Positions 1-8,908 are shown, numbered from the stretch's first letter. The stretch: DNA of 64,000 bases from Agromyces luteolus (GCF_009729855.1 NZ_WODA01000025.1:62001-126000), one strand, 5' to 3'. Notes: a model not told the origin generated them from the sequence alone. Program-made: numbers and translations.

Positions 1-505
1 TGGCGCCCTGGGTGAGTCCCGTCGTCGCGGCCACGCGGCGCTGCACGGAGCGGGACCCGACCCTGGCGATCCCGCCCCAGACGACCTCGTCGACCAGCGG
101 ATCCCGCACGAGCACGCCGGATCGGACGAGCCGTTCCACGAACTGCTCCGCGTTGTCGAAGTCCGGGATCTCCCATTCCTCGCCCCGCAGCACGAACGCT
201 CGCCCGGTGACGTGCGGACTCTCCACGCCGCCGTCGACGAGCTCCCCGATCGGCAGGTGCGGCATCGACGCGCCGTGCGCGAACGTTATCCCCAACGAGC
301 GCGAGTCGTCCGTGACCTCGGCGATCGAGGCGGATGTCTCGGGCCCGCGCACCGCGGCGTGGACGACTCCGCGGTCCTCCCAGAACACGAGCTCCCAGTT
401 CGACGTCGCGATCGACGTCATCCGCTCGACGCCCGACGTGCGCCCCTGCCAGACCCGCGCGATGTACGGCGAGTCGGACGACCGGTGGCTGCTCTCGATC
501 GGCAC
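1..505 (-). CDS. AraC-family transcriptional regulator, N-terminal part (runs off the window)
   Basis: The reverse strand is open from here through the left edge, so the C-terminal helix-turn-helix part is missing. The visible part has the pattern of the N-terminal domain of AraC regulators of the DUF6597 type: a DSPYIARVWQG-like start, then WELVFWEDRG, a GITFAHGASMPHLP segment and a VRDPLVDEVV segment leading toward the DNA-binding half. I prefer the GTG at 505 because a GAGGG purine run lies 7 bases upstream and the family usually starts close to this block. ATG codons at 562 and 598 are in frame but would code for an unmatched tail. An inverted repeat with arms ACGAACC (520-526) and GGTTCGT (541-547) lies just upstream and could be its operator. 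The gene is divergent from the acetyltransferase at 690. Confidence 0.7.
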   Translation of the reverse strand, partial: MPIESSHRSSDSPYIARVWQGRTSGVERMTSIATSNWELVFWEDRGVVHAAVRGPETSASIAEVTDDSRSLGITFAHGASMPHLPIGELVDGGVESPHVTGRAFVLRGEEWEIPDFDNAEQFVERLVRSGVLVRDPLVDEVVWGGIARVGSRSVQRRVAATTGLTQGA

Positions 506-689
506 CTCACCACCCTCGCACGAACCCGCCGGATCCGAACGGTTCGTGGCGGCGGTCTTCATCGGCGAATCGCGTTCGTCGACCTGGATCGCCCGCATGG
601 CCACAGGCGATCGATCGATCCAGCGCGAACTCACGCGTCTCCACCCACCCGCGCGATTCCCCGCCCCGATGGCTGGATACGATTCCGAC

Positions 690-1139
690 ATGGAATCCGA
701 GATCGTGCTCGAGGAGACCGTGGCGTCTGATCCGCGCGTGCGTGGTCTCGTGGCCGAGCAGGAGGCCGAGGTGATGGCCCGCTACCACGAGACCGATCCC
801 GGACCGGGCGCGTCGCCCGACAGCCCCGCCGTCGTGGCCATGGCCGACGACCGTCCAGTGGGGTGCGTTCTGGTGTCGTTCCATCGGGACTTCGCGGAGA
901 TCAAGCGGATGTACGTCGCTCCGGCTTCGCGCGGCCGCGGGCTCAGCCGGTTGCTCCTCGAGCGAGCGGAAGTGATCGCTGCGGCACGCGGCGCGTTCGT
1001 CCTGCGACTGGAGACCGGACTGGCTCAGCCTGAGGCGATGGCCCTGTACAGCCGATCGGGCTATTCACCCATCCCCTGCTACGGCTACTGGAAGGACGAC
1101 CCGGATGTGCGCTGCTACGAGAAGTCGTTGACTTCGTGA
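690..1139 (+). CDS. GNAT family N-acetyltransferase
   Basis: Predicted acetyl-CoA dependent N-acetyltransferase of about 149 residues, which is normal for a single GNAT domain. The acetyl-CoA pyrophosphate loop is visible as RGRGLS at residues 81-86, preceded by a KRMYVAP beta strand and followed by a LETGLAQPEAMALYSRSGY segment typical of the family's C-terminal half. The reading frame stays open far upstream, but that part is arginine/serine rich and overlaps the AraC gene on the other strand. I therefore place the start at the ATG at 690, nine bases after a TACGAT hexamer, as expected for a leaderless transcript. An ATG at 669 is the alternative. The substrate is unknown. Confidence 0.85.
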   Translation: MESEIVLEETVASDPRVRGLVAEQEAEVMARYHETDPGPGASPDSPAVVAMADDRPVGCVLVSFHRDFAEIKRMYVAPASRGRGLSRLLLERAEVIAAARGAFVLRLETGLAQPEAMALYSRSGYSPIPCYGYWKDDPDVRCYEKSLTS

Positions 1140-1313
1140 GGCCGGTCATGACCCGGCCGAGCGCCGGCCGAGCTGGCGACCCCCGCCAACGCCGTCGCGG
1201 CATCCGTCTGGCGTGCGCGGGCGACGCTACGACGCCCCCCTCCGTGCGACGTTCGCCGGCGTGCGTTGGAGGGGCGTCGAGATCAGTGCGCCCGGAAGCC
1301 ATAGTCTGCCGAG

Positions 1314-1814
1314 ATGGCGCCCCGCCCCGAATGGAGCTCTGTCAAGACCACCAGTGCGCTCGCGGTGGGCGTCGCGCTCCTCGTGATCGGCGTTTGGGTT
1401 GCCACGCTTCTCACCCCGAGCCCTCAGCCGATGACCGTTGATGCGGCAGTTGCAGAGGTGGCGGCTCGGCTGGACCGGATCGAAGGAACCCTCCCCGAAG
1501 GATCCGTGCTCGACCGTTCGGAGACGGTGAAAGTAGAAGCGTGTCCGCTTCAGGGGCGAGGGGAACAGGCACGGATGCTGCGAGTGTTCGACGTCGACCC
1601 TGAGTTCGATCGAGTGACCTGGGCGCGGACGCTGGCGGATGAGTTCGCCGAGTCGGACGGGTGGGCGGTTCGCACCAAGGCGCTTGAAACTCGGGAGAAC
1701 CTCGAGATTCGCGTCGTCGGCCGCGACCTGCTCGTGGTCGACATCATCGCCCGAGGCGACACAGCCCAGGCTCGCATCACCCTGCGCTCCCTCAGCGAAT
1801 GCAGTGCCAGCTGA
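1314..1814 (+). CDS. hypothetical membrane-anchored protein
   Basis: A 166-residue protein with one N-terminal membrane segment (about residues 13-33, ALAVGVALLVIGVWVATLL) and a soluble outer domain. No lipobox cysteine follows the hydrophobic stretch, so it is probably an anchored or secreted protein rather than a lipoprotein. The outer part has two cysteines far apart (about residue 76, in VEACPL, and near the C-terminus, in LSECSAS). I do not recognise a family. A TAGTCT hexamer 5-10 bases before the ATG suggests a leaderless start. It stands alone between the acetyltransferase and a convergent gene. Confidence 0.6.
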   Translation: MAPRPEWSSVKTTSALAVGVALLVIGVWVATLLTPSPQPMTVDAAVAEVAARLDRIEGTLPEGSVLDRSETVKVEACPLQGRGEQARMLRVFDVDPEFDRVTWARTLADEFAESDGWAVRTKALETRENLEIRVVGRDLLVVDIIARGDTAQARITLRSLSECSAS

Positions 1815-1939
1815 TCCCGCCTGATGAGTCAGTCCCGATCCTTCAGTCTCAGATCCGCCCGCAAGCCGGTCGCTCCAACGGCGCGTCCGGCTGCCGCTGA
1901 CAGCGTCTTCGGTTCCCCCGGAGTGGGACCGTCCACTGA

Positions 1940-2320
1940 TCAGTCGCTGGCCGATGATTTCGGCGCGAGTGCGGACAGCATGCTCGTCAGCGAACCGATC
2001 TCGACGGTACGCGGATCCGCAGTGAAGTCGTGTTCGGTGTGGAGGTCGTAGTAGGCGTGCAGCAATGTGCTCTCGATCACCTCGTCGATCCGAGAGTGCC
2101 GAACCGCCTCCTGGAGGCTGACATGCGCGACGTCTGCCTCGAGGTCGTTCGCGGGGATGTCGACGAAACCGACCGAGAGGATCTCGCGGGAGTCGTCGAC
2201 GGAGACGGCGTTGAACACCCGAGCCGGGACGCCGAAGCCTGTGTCGGCCTCCCACGCGCTGATGAAGTCGTCGAAGGTCGCGCCGTCGCGCAGGCGGCGA
2301 CGAAAGATCGCGATGATCAC
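1940..2320 (-). CDS. hypothetical protein, possibly a dimeric alpha/beta-barrel fold
   Basis: A 126-residue soluble protein that starts MIIAIFRRRLRDGATFDDFISAWEAD. This pattern, a first beta strand and then a helix with a W, resembles antibiotic-biosynthesis monooxygenase-like or NIPSNAP-like small barrels, but the match is by eye and weak. No catalytic residues can be named. It is convergent with the anchored protein at 1314 and divergent from the metallo-hydrolase at 2409. The 88 bases between them must hold both promoters. Confidence 0.6.
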   Translation of the reverse strand: MIIAIFRRRLRDGATFDDFISAWEADTGFGVPARVFNAVSVDDSREILSVGFVDIPANDLEADVAHVSLQEAVRHSRIDEVIESTLLHAYYDLHTEHDFTADPRTVEIGSLTSMLSALAPKSSASD

Positions 2321-2408
2321 GGCCCCGAGAGTACCGCGGACGTTGATCGGCGCACCATTCCCGGTCCCTCACCGAGCCCGATGGTTCCCGCATGGGAGGA
2401 TCGGCAGG

Positions 2409-3272
2409 GTGAGCTGGAACGAGATCGTCCCGGACGTGTTCTCACGGCGCTACCCGCAGGACGACATCACGGTCACGGTCGTTCGCGGGACGCGCGGGCT
2501 GCTACTCGTCGATACCGGCAGCTCGCCGACCGACGCTGCTCTGATCGATGCTGACGTGAAGCAGCTCGGCGAGGTCAAGTGGGTCGTGAACACGCACGCT
2601 CACTACGACCACACATTCGGCAATCAGCATTTCGCGGCGGCCTCGAGAGCGGTGCCGATCTACGGTCATCACCTGCTGCCCGCGCACCTGAACGACTACG
2701 AGCGTCCGCGATTGGCCGCGTGGCGGGCGGGCACCGGTTCGGAACCGCCTCGCGATTGGCACGACGTCATCATCACCCCGCCGACACGCCTCGTCCACGA
2801 ACGCTCCTGGCTCGATCTCGGGGACCGCCGCGTCGAACTGATCCCGCTGGACCGCGGCCACACCGACAGCGACCTCGTCATCCACGTGCCTGCAATCGAC
2901 GACTCGACCGGCGCTTGGATCGTCGGGGACGTGATCGAAGAGCCCGGGCCGCCGATGTACGGATCGGGCTGCTTCCCGATGCGGTGGCCACGAACGCTCG
3001 CAGACGTTCTCGACGAGATCGGCGAGGACGACATCATCGTCCCCGGCCACGGACGGACGGTTTCGCGCGCCTTCGGCGTCGCGCAACTCGCCGTGCTGGA
3101 GTCGACTGCCGCGCTCATCCTCGAGCACTACCAGGCCGGTCACAACGTCGACCAGGCGCTCGCCGACCAAGACGCCTGGGCGCAGCCTGCGGCCACGCTT
3201 GCACTCGCGGTGCAGAACGGATACCGAGAGCTCGACGAGGACGACGACCTGGACCTTCCGCAACTCCGTTGA
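2409..3272 (+). CDS. metallo-beta-lactamase-fold hydrolase
   Basis: A 287-residue single-domain MBL-fold enzyme. The zinc site is clear: HAHYDH at residues 63-68, a downstream DRGHTDSD segment with the third histidine, GDVIEEPGPP with the bridging aspartate, and a late VPGHG histidine. This supports a dinuclear zinc hydrolase; the substrate cannot be told. The start is a GTG with GGAGGA eight bases upstream (2395-2400). The frame is open further upstream, but that stretch is antisense to the gene at 1940. Many such single-domain proteins act as thioesterases, lactonases or detoxifying hydrolases. Confidence 0.88.
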   Translation: MSWNEIVPDVFSRRYPQDDITVTVVRGTRGLLLVDTGSSPTDAALIDADVKQLGEVKWVVNTHAHYDHTFGNQHFAAASRAVPIYGHHLLPAHLNDYERPRLAAWRAGTGSEPPRDWHDVIITPPTRLVHERSWLDLGDRRVELIPLDRGHTDSDLVIHVPAIDDSTGAWIVGDVIEEPGPPMYGSGCFPMRWPRTLADVLDEIGEDDIIVPGHGRTVSRAFGVAQLAVLESTAALILEHYQAGHNVDQALADQDAWAQPAATLALAVQNGYRELDEDDDLDLPQLR

Positions 3273-3394
3273 TGTCTGCAACTGCGCAGTCGAACGCGGA
3301 CGCGTGATGCTGCCGCAAGACGATCGTGAGTGCTCGGCTCAGTGGGCGGACATGTGGGAGGCTCAGTTCACTCCATTTCCGAGAAGGGCGCGCG

Positions 3395-3691
3395 TTGAAG
3401 CCTCATGTTGTGCGGCTGATTCTGGGCGCCGGTCTGGCGCTCGTCGGCTTCGGCCTCATCTTCGCGGCGCTGTTCTCGCACTCGAGCCGCGTACTCGCAG
3501 TGGACCACCTCGCCGGCACCGAGTATCACGACCTCATGGTCGAGCTCAGCGCTGCGACTTCGGGAGAACGCTGGCTACTCACCCTCGGCGCGTTGACTCT
3601 CGCCTGTGGGCTGCTGGTTCTCCTGCTCGGTTGGGTGCGTGGCTTGATCCTGAAGCGCACGGCGGCTGCTACAAGCTCGGGTTCTCGCTGA
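3395..3691 (+). CDS. small two-helix membrane protein
   Basis: A 98-residue protein with two predicted membrane helices, at about residues 7-29 and 61-84, joined by an outer loop of about 30 residues. The preferred start is TTG at 3395, preceded by GAGAAGGG; the protein then begins with a lysine and runs straight into the first helix. An in-frame ATG at 3326 would add 23 residues without an obvious ribosome binding site. I do not recognise the family. Confidence 0.5.
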   Translation: MKPHVVRLILGAGLALVGFGLIFAALFSHSSRVLAVDHLAGTEYHDLMVELSAATSGERWLLTLGALTLACGLLVLLLGWVRGLILKRTAAATSSGSR

Positions 3692-3738
3692 GGGATCGTG
3701 TCTGGTCGATCCGGCTCTCCGCGAGCGGAATCGACCTC

Positions 3739-3935
3739 TCAGTAGTGGTCGCGGGCTTGCAGGATGACGATGTGGTCGTCCGTGACGGAGTAGACGAGCC
3801 GGTTCGTCTCGTCGATGCGGCGGGACCAGGCGCCCGAGAGGATGTGCTCGAGCGGCTCGGGCTTGCCGATCCCGGCGAACGGGTCGCGGAGCAAGGAACG
3901 ATGGATGGGCGGCGGCGGTTGTCGTCGGTTTCTGC
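3739..3935 (-). pseudogene. decayed YoeB-type toxin gene (Txe/YoeB family)
   Basis: The last 55 or so codons read [36 protein letters not shown] and ARDHY. This is the strongly conserved C-terminal half of the YoeB mRNA interferase, including the terminal His-Tyr and the WSRRI...HRLVY-type core. The N-terminal half (MK.. DEAWEDYLYWQ..) is missing. The in-frame upstream codons are a run of arginine and proline. An ETDDNRRR stretch that could be the lost helix sits in another reading frame just upstream, which suggests a frameshift plus decay. No YefM/Axe antitoxin gene is next to it. The rest of the 3692-4149 gap shows nothing I can interpret. Confidence 0.7.
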
Positions 3936-4149
3936 AGGTGAAACGGGCTTCGCACCCGCCAATCGTGACGACACCCCGGAATGACGACCGCCGCCCGACA
4001 GTCGGTGGCCCACCGACCGACGTGGGTGCGCCGCATGCGACGCGGCATCCGCTCGGGGCCCGTCGGAACAGCCCCGCCCTCTGGCAATCGCACTGACCGC
4101 CCCGCAAACGCATCACCCGAGGGGAGCGAGCAGAGCCCGCGCCCTCGCG

Positions 4150-5748
4150 CTACGCGAGCTCGATGAGCTCCTGGTACTCGCGGCTCCAGTGGTCCTCGAC
4201 GCCGTCGGGCATGATGAGCACGCGCTCGGGGTTGAGCGATTCGACCGCGCCGGGGTCGTGCGAGACGAGCACGACGGCGCCCTCGTAGTGCGCGAGCGCG
4301 TCGAGGATCTCCTCGCGGCTGGCTGGGTCGAGGTTGTTCGTGGGCTCGTCGAGGAGCAGCACGTTCGCGCCCGAGACCACGATCGTCGCGAGCGCGAGGC
4401 GGGTCTTCTCGCCGCCGGAGAGCACGCCCGCCGGCTTGTGCACGTCGTCGCCGGTGAACAGGAACGAGCCGAGGACCTTGCGCGCCTCGGTCTCGGTGAG
4501 GTTCGGCGAGGCGCTGACCATGTTCTGCAGCACGGTCCGCGAGACGTCGAGCGTCTCGTGCTCCTGCGCGTAGTAGCCGATCCGCAGCCCGTGGCCGGCG
4601 TCGACGACGCCCGTGTCGGGTCGGTCGACCCCCGCAAGGATGCGGAGCAGCGTGGTCTTGCCGGCGCCGTTCAGGCCGATGATGACGACCTTCGAGCCGC
4701 GGTCGATCGCGAGGTCGACGGCGGTGAAGATCTCGAGCGAGCCGTAGCTCTTCGACAGGTCGGCGGCGGTCAGCGGAGTGCGGCCGCAGGGCGCGGGGGT
4801 CGGGAACCGCAGCTTCGCGACGCGGTCGACGGTGCGCACCTCCTCGAGCCCGGAGAGGAGCTTCTCGGCTCGGGCGACCATCTGGTGCGCGGCGGCGGCC
4901 TTCGAGGCCTTCGCGCCGAAGCGCGCGGCCTGCTGCTGCAGGGCGGATGCCTTCTTCTCGGCGTTCGCGCGTTCCTTCTTGCGGCGCTCCTCGTCGGCGG
5001 CGCGCTGGCGGAGGTAGTGCTTCCAGCCCATGTTGTAGACGTCGATGATCGACCGGTTCGCATCGAGGTAGAACACGCGGTTCACGACCTCGCCGACGAG
5101 CTCGACGTCGTGGCTGATGACGATGACGCCGCCCCTGTAGTTCTTCAGGAACTCGCGGAGCCACACGACGGAGTCGGCGTCGAGGTGGTTCGTCGGCTCG
5201 TCGAGGATCATCGTGTCGGCGTCGGAGAACAGGATGCGTGCGAGCTCGATGCGTCGTCGCTGTCCGCCGGAGAGGGTCTTCAGCGGCTGGTCGAGGATCC
5301 GGTCGGGCAGGTTCAGGTTCGACGCGATCGACGCGGCCTCGGCCTCCGCGGCGTACCCGCCGAGCGCCGTGAACCGGTCGGTGAGCGTGCCGAAGCGCTT
5401 CATCGCCTTCTCGGCGACGACCGGGTCGGTCGAGCCCATCTTCTCGGACGCCTCGCGCATGCCGACGACCAGCGAGCCGAGGCCCCGAGCGTCGAGGATG
5501 CGCGTGCGCGCCAGCATCTCCGGGTCGCCCGAGCGCGGGTCCTGCGGCAGGTACCCGATCTCACCTGAGCGGTCGATGCGGCCGCCGGTGGGCAGGGTCT
5601 CCCCCGCGAGCGTCTTGGTGAGCGTCGTCTTGCCGGCGCCGTTGCGCCCGACGAGGCCGATCTTGTCGCCCGAGGAGACGCGGAAGCTCACGTCCTCCAT
5701 GAGCAGGCGCGCGCCGACGCGGATCTCGAGATCGTGGACGGCGAGCAC
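4150..5748 (-). CDS. ABC-F family ATP-binding protein
   Basis: A 532-residue protein with two ABC ATPase domains and no membrane segments, which is the ABC-F pattern. Walker A motifs are GRNGAGKTT (residues 34-42) and GLNGAGKTT in the second half. The signatures are LSGGQRRRIELA and LSGGEKTRLALA, and each is followed by a LDEPTN Walker B. A charged, alanine/lysine-rich linker (about residues 245-300) joins the domains, as in ribosome-acting ABC-F proteins. These proteins bind the ribosomal E site and act in translation or antibiotic protection; this one looks like a housekeeping paralogue. The start is GTG, four bases after a strong GGAGGT. Confidence 0.93.
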   Translation of the reverse strand: MLAVHDLEIRVGARLLMEDVSFRVSSGDKIGLVGRNGAGKTTLTKTLAGETLPTGGRIDRSGEIGYLPQDPRSGDPEMLARTRILDARGLGSLVVGMREASEKMGSTDPVVAEKAMKRFGTLTDRFTALGGYAAEAEAASIASNLNLPDRILDQPLKTLSGGQRRRIELARILFSDADTMILDEPTNHLDADSVVWLREFLKNYRGGVIVISHDVELVGEVVNRVFYLDANRSIIDVYNMGWKHYLRQRAADEERRKKERANAEKKASALQQQAARFGAKASKAAAAHQMVARAEKLLSGLEEVRTVDRVAKLRFPTPAPCGRTPLTAADLSKSYGSLEIFTAVDLAIDRGSKVVIIGLNGAGKTTLLRILAGVDRPDTGVVDAGHGLRIGYYAQEHETLDVSRTVLQNMVSASPNLTETEARKVLGSFLFTGDDVHKPAGVLSGGEKTRLALATIVVSGANVLLLDEPTNNLDPASREEILDALAHYEGAVVLVSHDPGAVESLNPERVLIMPDGVEDHWSREYQELIELA

Positions 5749-5861
5749 GGTGACCTCCGGGGCCGGGAGCTGGGTGGGTGGGCGTGCCGAGCGGCACAGC
5801 CCTCCAGTCTAGCCTCGGGCCACGGATGCCGCGTGTCGGCGGTGCGCGGCAGACTGGCGGT

Positions 5862-6980
5862 ATGCCGACCGGTTCGTCCCAACTCGCGCGCGCGGTGCGC
5901 CTGCACTCGCACGGGTTCCGCTCGCCGGCCGACGACGCCGTGGGCGTCGTCGAGCGTCTCGGGGCGATCCAGGCGCAAGACCTGGGCGCCGCGAAGTGGG
6001 TCATCGGGTCGCGGATGTCGCGGCCGACGCCCGACGCGATCGATGCGGCACTGGCCGAGCGTCGGGTCGTGCGCTCGTGGCCGATGCGCGGCACCCTGCA
6101 CATCCTCCCGGCGCGGCTGCTGCGGCCGACGCTCCGGCTCACCTCGCCGCGGGTGCTCGCGAACGCGCGGCGTCGCCACGAGGCGCTCGAGCTCGGCGAG
6201 GCCGAGTACCGCGTCGCGCGTGACACGGTCGAGCGTGAGCTGGCCGGCGGCGGCACGGCCACGCGCGACGAGCTCGCAGCGTTCTGGAGCGCGGCCGGGA
6301 TCGAGGCGAACCGGCCGCGCACCTACCACCTGATCTGGTGGCTCGCGCTCGACGGCGTGCTGTGCGGCGGTCCTGTGGACGGGCGCCTCCAGCACTTCGC
6401 ACTGCTCGACGAGTGGGCGCCGGCGGGCGCCGATGAGCCCGCCTCCGCCGAGGCGACGCTCGCTGAACTCCTCACGGCCTACGTTCGCGGGCACGGCCCG
6501 GTCACGCTCGCCGACTTCGCGTGGTGGAGCGGCCTGACGATGCGCGACACCCGCACCGCGCTCGAGGGAGCCGGCGACCTGGTCGAGCGGTTCGTCGATG
6601 GCCCTGCCGACGACGGGCCCGACCGGTACGTCGCGGCCGGCGCGACGGATGCCGCGGCGTCACGTCCGAGCGGCGCGCTCGCGCTCGCCGGGTTCGACGA
6701 GTACTACCTCGGCTACGCCGACCGCTCCCCCGTGTGCGATCCGCGATTCGGCGACCGCGTGGTCCCCGGCGGCAACGGGGTGTTCCAGCCGACGCTCGTG
6801 CTCGACGGACGCGTGGTCGGCACGTGGAAGCGCTCGGGCACCGCGGCGAAGCCGCGCGTCGAGCTGCGGTGGTTCGAGGCGAAGCACGCTGCGGCGGCAT
6901 CCCGCTTCGAGCGACCGGTCGGGGCCTGGGCGAGGTTCCAGGGCCTCGAGCTGCAGGGCATCGAATCCTCAGCTCCCTGA
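5862..6980 (+). CDS. AlkZ-type winged-helix DNA glycosylase
   Basis: A 372-residue member of the winged-helix DNA-binding family (HTH_42 / DUF1006) that includes the interstrand-crosslink glycosylase AlkZ. The catalytic QxQ motif is present as AIQAQD, with Gln37 and Gln39. Related enzymes with QxD act mainly on N7-alkylguanine, while QxQ enzymes open azinomycin-type crosslinks. The tandem winged-helix pattern follows, with FDEYYLGY and the VFQPTLVLDGRVVGTWKR segment near the end. The start is ATG at 5862. The frame extends upstream into the promoter zone of the divergent ABC-F gene, but that extension does not fit the family. The likely role is repair of bulky alkylation damage. Confidence 0.85.
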   Translation: MPTGSSQLARAVRLHSHGFRSPADDAVGVVERLGAIQAQDLGAAKWVIGSRMSRPTPDAIDAALAERRVVRSWPMRGTLHILPARLLRPTLRLTSPRVLANARRRHEALELGEAEYRVARDTVERELAGGGTATRDELAAFWSAAGIEANRPRTYHLIWWLALDGVLCGGPVDGRLQHFALLDEWAPAGADEPASAEATLAELLTAYVRGHGPVTLADFAWWSGLTMRDTRTALEGAGDLVERFVDGPADDGPDRYVAAGATDAAASRPSGALALAGFDEYYLGYADRSPVCDPRFGDRVVPGGNGVFQPTLVLDGRVVGTWKRSGTAAKPRVELRWFEAKHAAAASRFERPVGAWARFQGLELQGIESSAP

Positions 6981-7000
6981 CTCGGGCGCCGGAGGAGCAC

Positions 7001-7036
7001 GAGGGGCCGCACCGGCATCCGCCGGCACGACCCCTC
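7001..7036. terminator. bidirectional hairpin between convergent genes
   Basis: An imperfect inverted repeat: outer arms GAGGGG and CCCCTC, inner arms CCGGC and GCCGG, with a small loop. It sits between the ends of the AlkZ-type gene and the convergent YceI gene. Confidence 0.55.
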
Positions 7037-7082
7037 GCACCTCATCCGTCCGACCGAGCGACGCGGCCGGACGGGAACGCGC

Positions 7083-7649
7083 TCAGTCCTGGACGAGCGC
7101 CGCCTGGAGCTCGAGCGTGATGGTGACCTGCTCGCCGAGGAGCACGCCGCCGGTCTCGAGGGCCGCGTTGTAGGTGAGGCCGAAGTCCTCGCGGTTCACG
7201 ACGGCCTTCGCGGTCGCGCCGCCCTTGTAGTTGCCGTAGGGGTCCCCGCCGAAGCCGCCGAAGTCGAAGTCGAACGTGACGGGCTTGGTGACGCCGCGCA
7301 TCGTGAGCTCGCCGTCGACCTTGAACTCGCCGCCCTCGACGCGGACGCCGGTCGAGACGAAGTCGATGGTCGGGTGCTGCTCGGCCTCGAAGAAGTCGCC
7401 GGTGCGCAGGTGCGCGTCGCGGTTGGGCTCGTTGGTGGTGATCGAGGCGACCTCGGCCGACGCGGTCACGCGCGACTCCAGCGGGTCCTCGGCGGTGATG
7501 AACGTGGCGTCGAAGCGCTCGAACTTGCCCTTGACCTTGCTGATCATGAGGTGGCGGATGCTGAAGCCCACCTCGCTGTGCGTGGGGTCGATCTTCCAGG
7601 TGCCGGCGCGGTAGCCGGGGATCTCGAGGGTCGTCGCGGTCGTCGTCAT
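7083..7649 (-). CDS. YceI family protein
   Basis: A 188-residue YceI/lipocalin-like protein. It has the usual opening GTWKIDPTHSEVGFSIRHLMISKVKGKF and later GDFFEAEQHPTIDF, GELTMRGVTKPVTFD and an EDFGLTYN segment. YceI proteins bind polyisoprenoid-type lipids. The gram-negative proteins are exported, while this one has no signal peptide and starts directly with the domain, as many actinobacterial members do. The start is ATG at 7649 with GGGAGAGAG upstream; the longer upstream frame is antisense noise. It is probably a single-gene unit. Confidence 0.92.
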   Translation of the reverse strand: MTTTATTLEIPGYRAGTWKIDPTHSEVGFSIRHLMISKVKGKFERFDATFITAEDPLESRVTASAEVASITTNEPNRDAHLRTGDFFEAEQHPTIDFVSTGVRVEGGEFKVDGELTMRGVTKPVTFDFDFGGFGGDPYGNYKGGATAKAVVNREDFGLTYNAALETGGVLLGEQVTITLELQAALVQD

Positions 7650-7723
7650 TCGGGTCTCTCTCCCAGTCGTTGCGTTCCGGGCCGGATGGCCACGGTGAAT
7701 GCAAACGCATGGACCGTCGCGAT

Positions 7724-8908
7724 CTATTCCCCGCTCCCCGACGCGAGTTCCCGACGAAGTTCCAAGACGCGGATCGCCGCCTCCTCCAGTCGATCCGACG
7801 GGATGCGGCCGTCGGCCACCGCCCCGGCGATCGACGCGGCCAGCCCGTCGACGCTGATTCCGAACTCCGACGGGTCGGCGGGCAGCACGTAGAGCAGCAG
7901 GTCGCTGCCCGCGGCGACGGCCCGGATCGCGTTCTCGCCCGGGTCGGCGAACTCGGCGAGCCCGTTGTGCTGCAGCATCAGCATGTCGTCCGTCACGAGC
8001 ACGCCGTCGAAGCCGAGCTCGTCCCGGAGGATCCGGTGCCACTCCGGCGAGAGCGAGGCCGGGGCGGCGTCCACGGCCGGGTAGCTGAGGTGCCCGGTCA
8101 TGACGAGTTCGACGTCGGCGTCGATCGCCGCCTCGAACGGCACGGCGGGTCCGGCCCGCCACTCCTCGAGCGACAGCGGCGCCGACGGCACCGAGACGTG
8201 CGAGTCCCCCGGTGCGGCGCCGTGCCCCGGGAAGTGCTTGACGGTGCTCGCGACGACCCCCCGCTCGCCGCCGACGGCAGCGGCGACGTGCTCCGCGGAG
8301 GCCTGCGGAGAGGTTCCGAGGATGCGGTCGTAGATGAACGAGGCCGGATCGTCCGTGACATCCGCCACGATGCCGAAGTTGACGTTCACGCCGGATGCCT
8401 CGAGCACCGCCGCCCGGGCGGCGAACGCGTCGCGCGTCGCCGCGGCGGGCTGGTCGCGGAGTTCGTACGGACCCGGCGCCGGATCCCAGGCGATGCGGCT
8501 GACGATGCCGCCCTCCTGGTCGATGCCGATGAGGGTCGCCGCTTCGGGGTCGCCCTGGAGGTCGCCGGTCAGTGCGGCCAGTTCGGCTTCCGACCCCGGC
8601 ACGTTGTCACCCATGAGGATGACTCCCGCGATGCCCTGGTCGATGAGCGCGCGCATCGCGGCCGGGTCGGTGCCGGGCGCGTGCAGCATCAGCAGCGAGG
8701 CGGCACGCTCCTGGTCGCTCATCGCGGCGACGCGCTCGGCCGCCCACTCGGCGGGGGTCGGCGGAGTCGGCGTCGGCGTGGCCGACGGGGTGGGGGCGGC
8801 CTCGCTCGTCGGCGGCGGGGCCGAAGCGCCCGGGCTCGCGCAGCCGGCGAGCACCGCGGCGCCGAGCACGACCGCGGCGATCGACAGCGAACCAGCACTC
8901 CGACGCAC
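7724..8908 (-). CDS. GH3 family lipoprotein, beta-N-acetylhexosaminidase (NagZ-like)
   Basis: A 394-residue lipoprotein. A signal peptide ends in the lipobox LAGC (Cys23) and is followed by a proline/threonine-rich linker of about 30 residues, so the enzyme is tethered outside the membrane. The GH3 N-terminal domain has IDQEGG and the NagZ-type loop KHFPGHG...GDSH that carries the acid/base dyad. The nucleophile region is GVLVTDDMLM. There is no GH3 C-terminal domain, as in NagZ. It likely removes N-acetylglucosamine from cell-wall fragments during wall turnover. It is divergent from the MpaB-like gene, with only about 60 bases between the starts. Confidence 0.88.
   Translation of the reverse strand: MRRSAGSLSIAAVVLGAAVLAGCASPGASAPPPTSEAAPTPSATPTPTPPTPAEWAAERVAAMSDQERAASLLMLHAPGTDPAAMRALIDQGIAGVILMGDNVPGSEAELAALTGDLQGDPEAATLIGIDQEGGIVSRIAWDPAPGPYELRDQPAAATRDAFAARAAVLEASGVNVNFGIVADVTDDPASFIYDRILGTSPQASAEHVAAAVGGERGVVASTVKHFPGHGAAPGDSHVSVPSAPLSLEEWRAGPAVPFEAAIDADVELVMTGHLSYPAVDAAPASLSPEWHRILRDELGFDGVLVTDDMLMLQHNGLAEFADPGENAIRAVAAGSDLLLYVLPADPSEFGISVDGLAASIAGAVADGRIPSDRLEEAAIRVLELRRELASGSGE

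Noticed and set aside
12-689. N-terminal extension of the acetyltransferase frame
   Set aside because: The stretch is serine/arginine-rich, lies opposite the AraC regulator, and the leaderless -10 at 676-681 places the start at 690.
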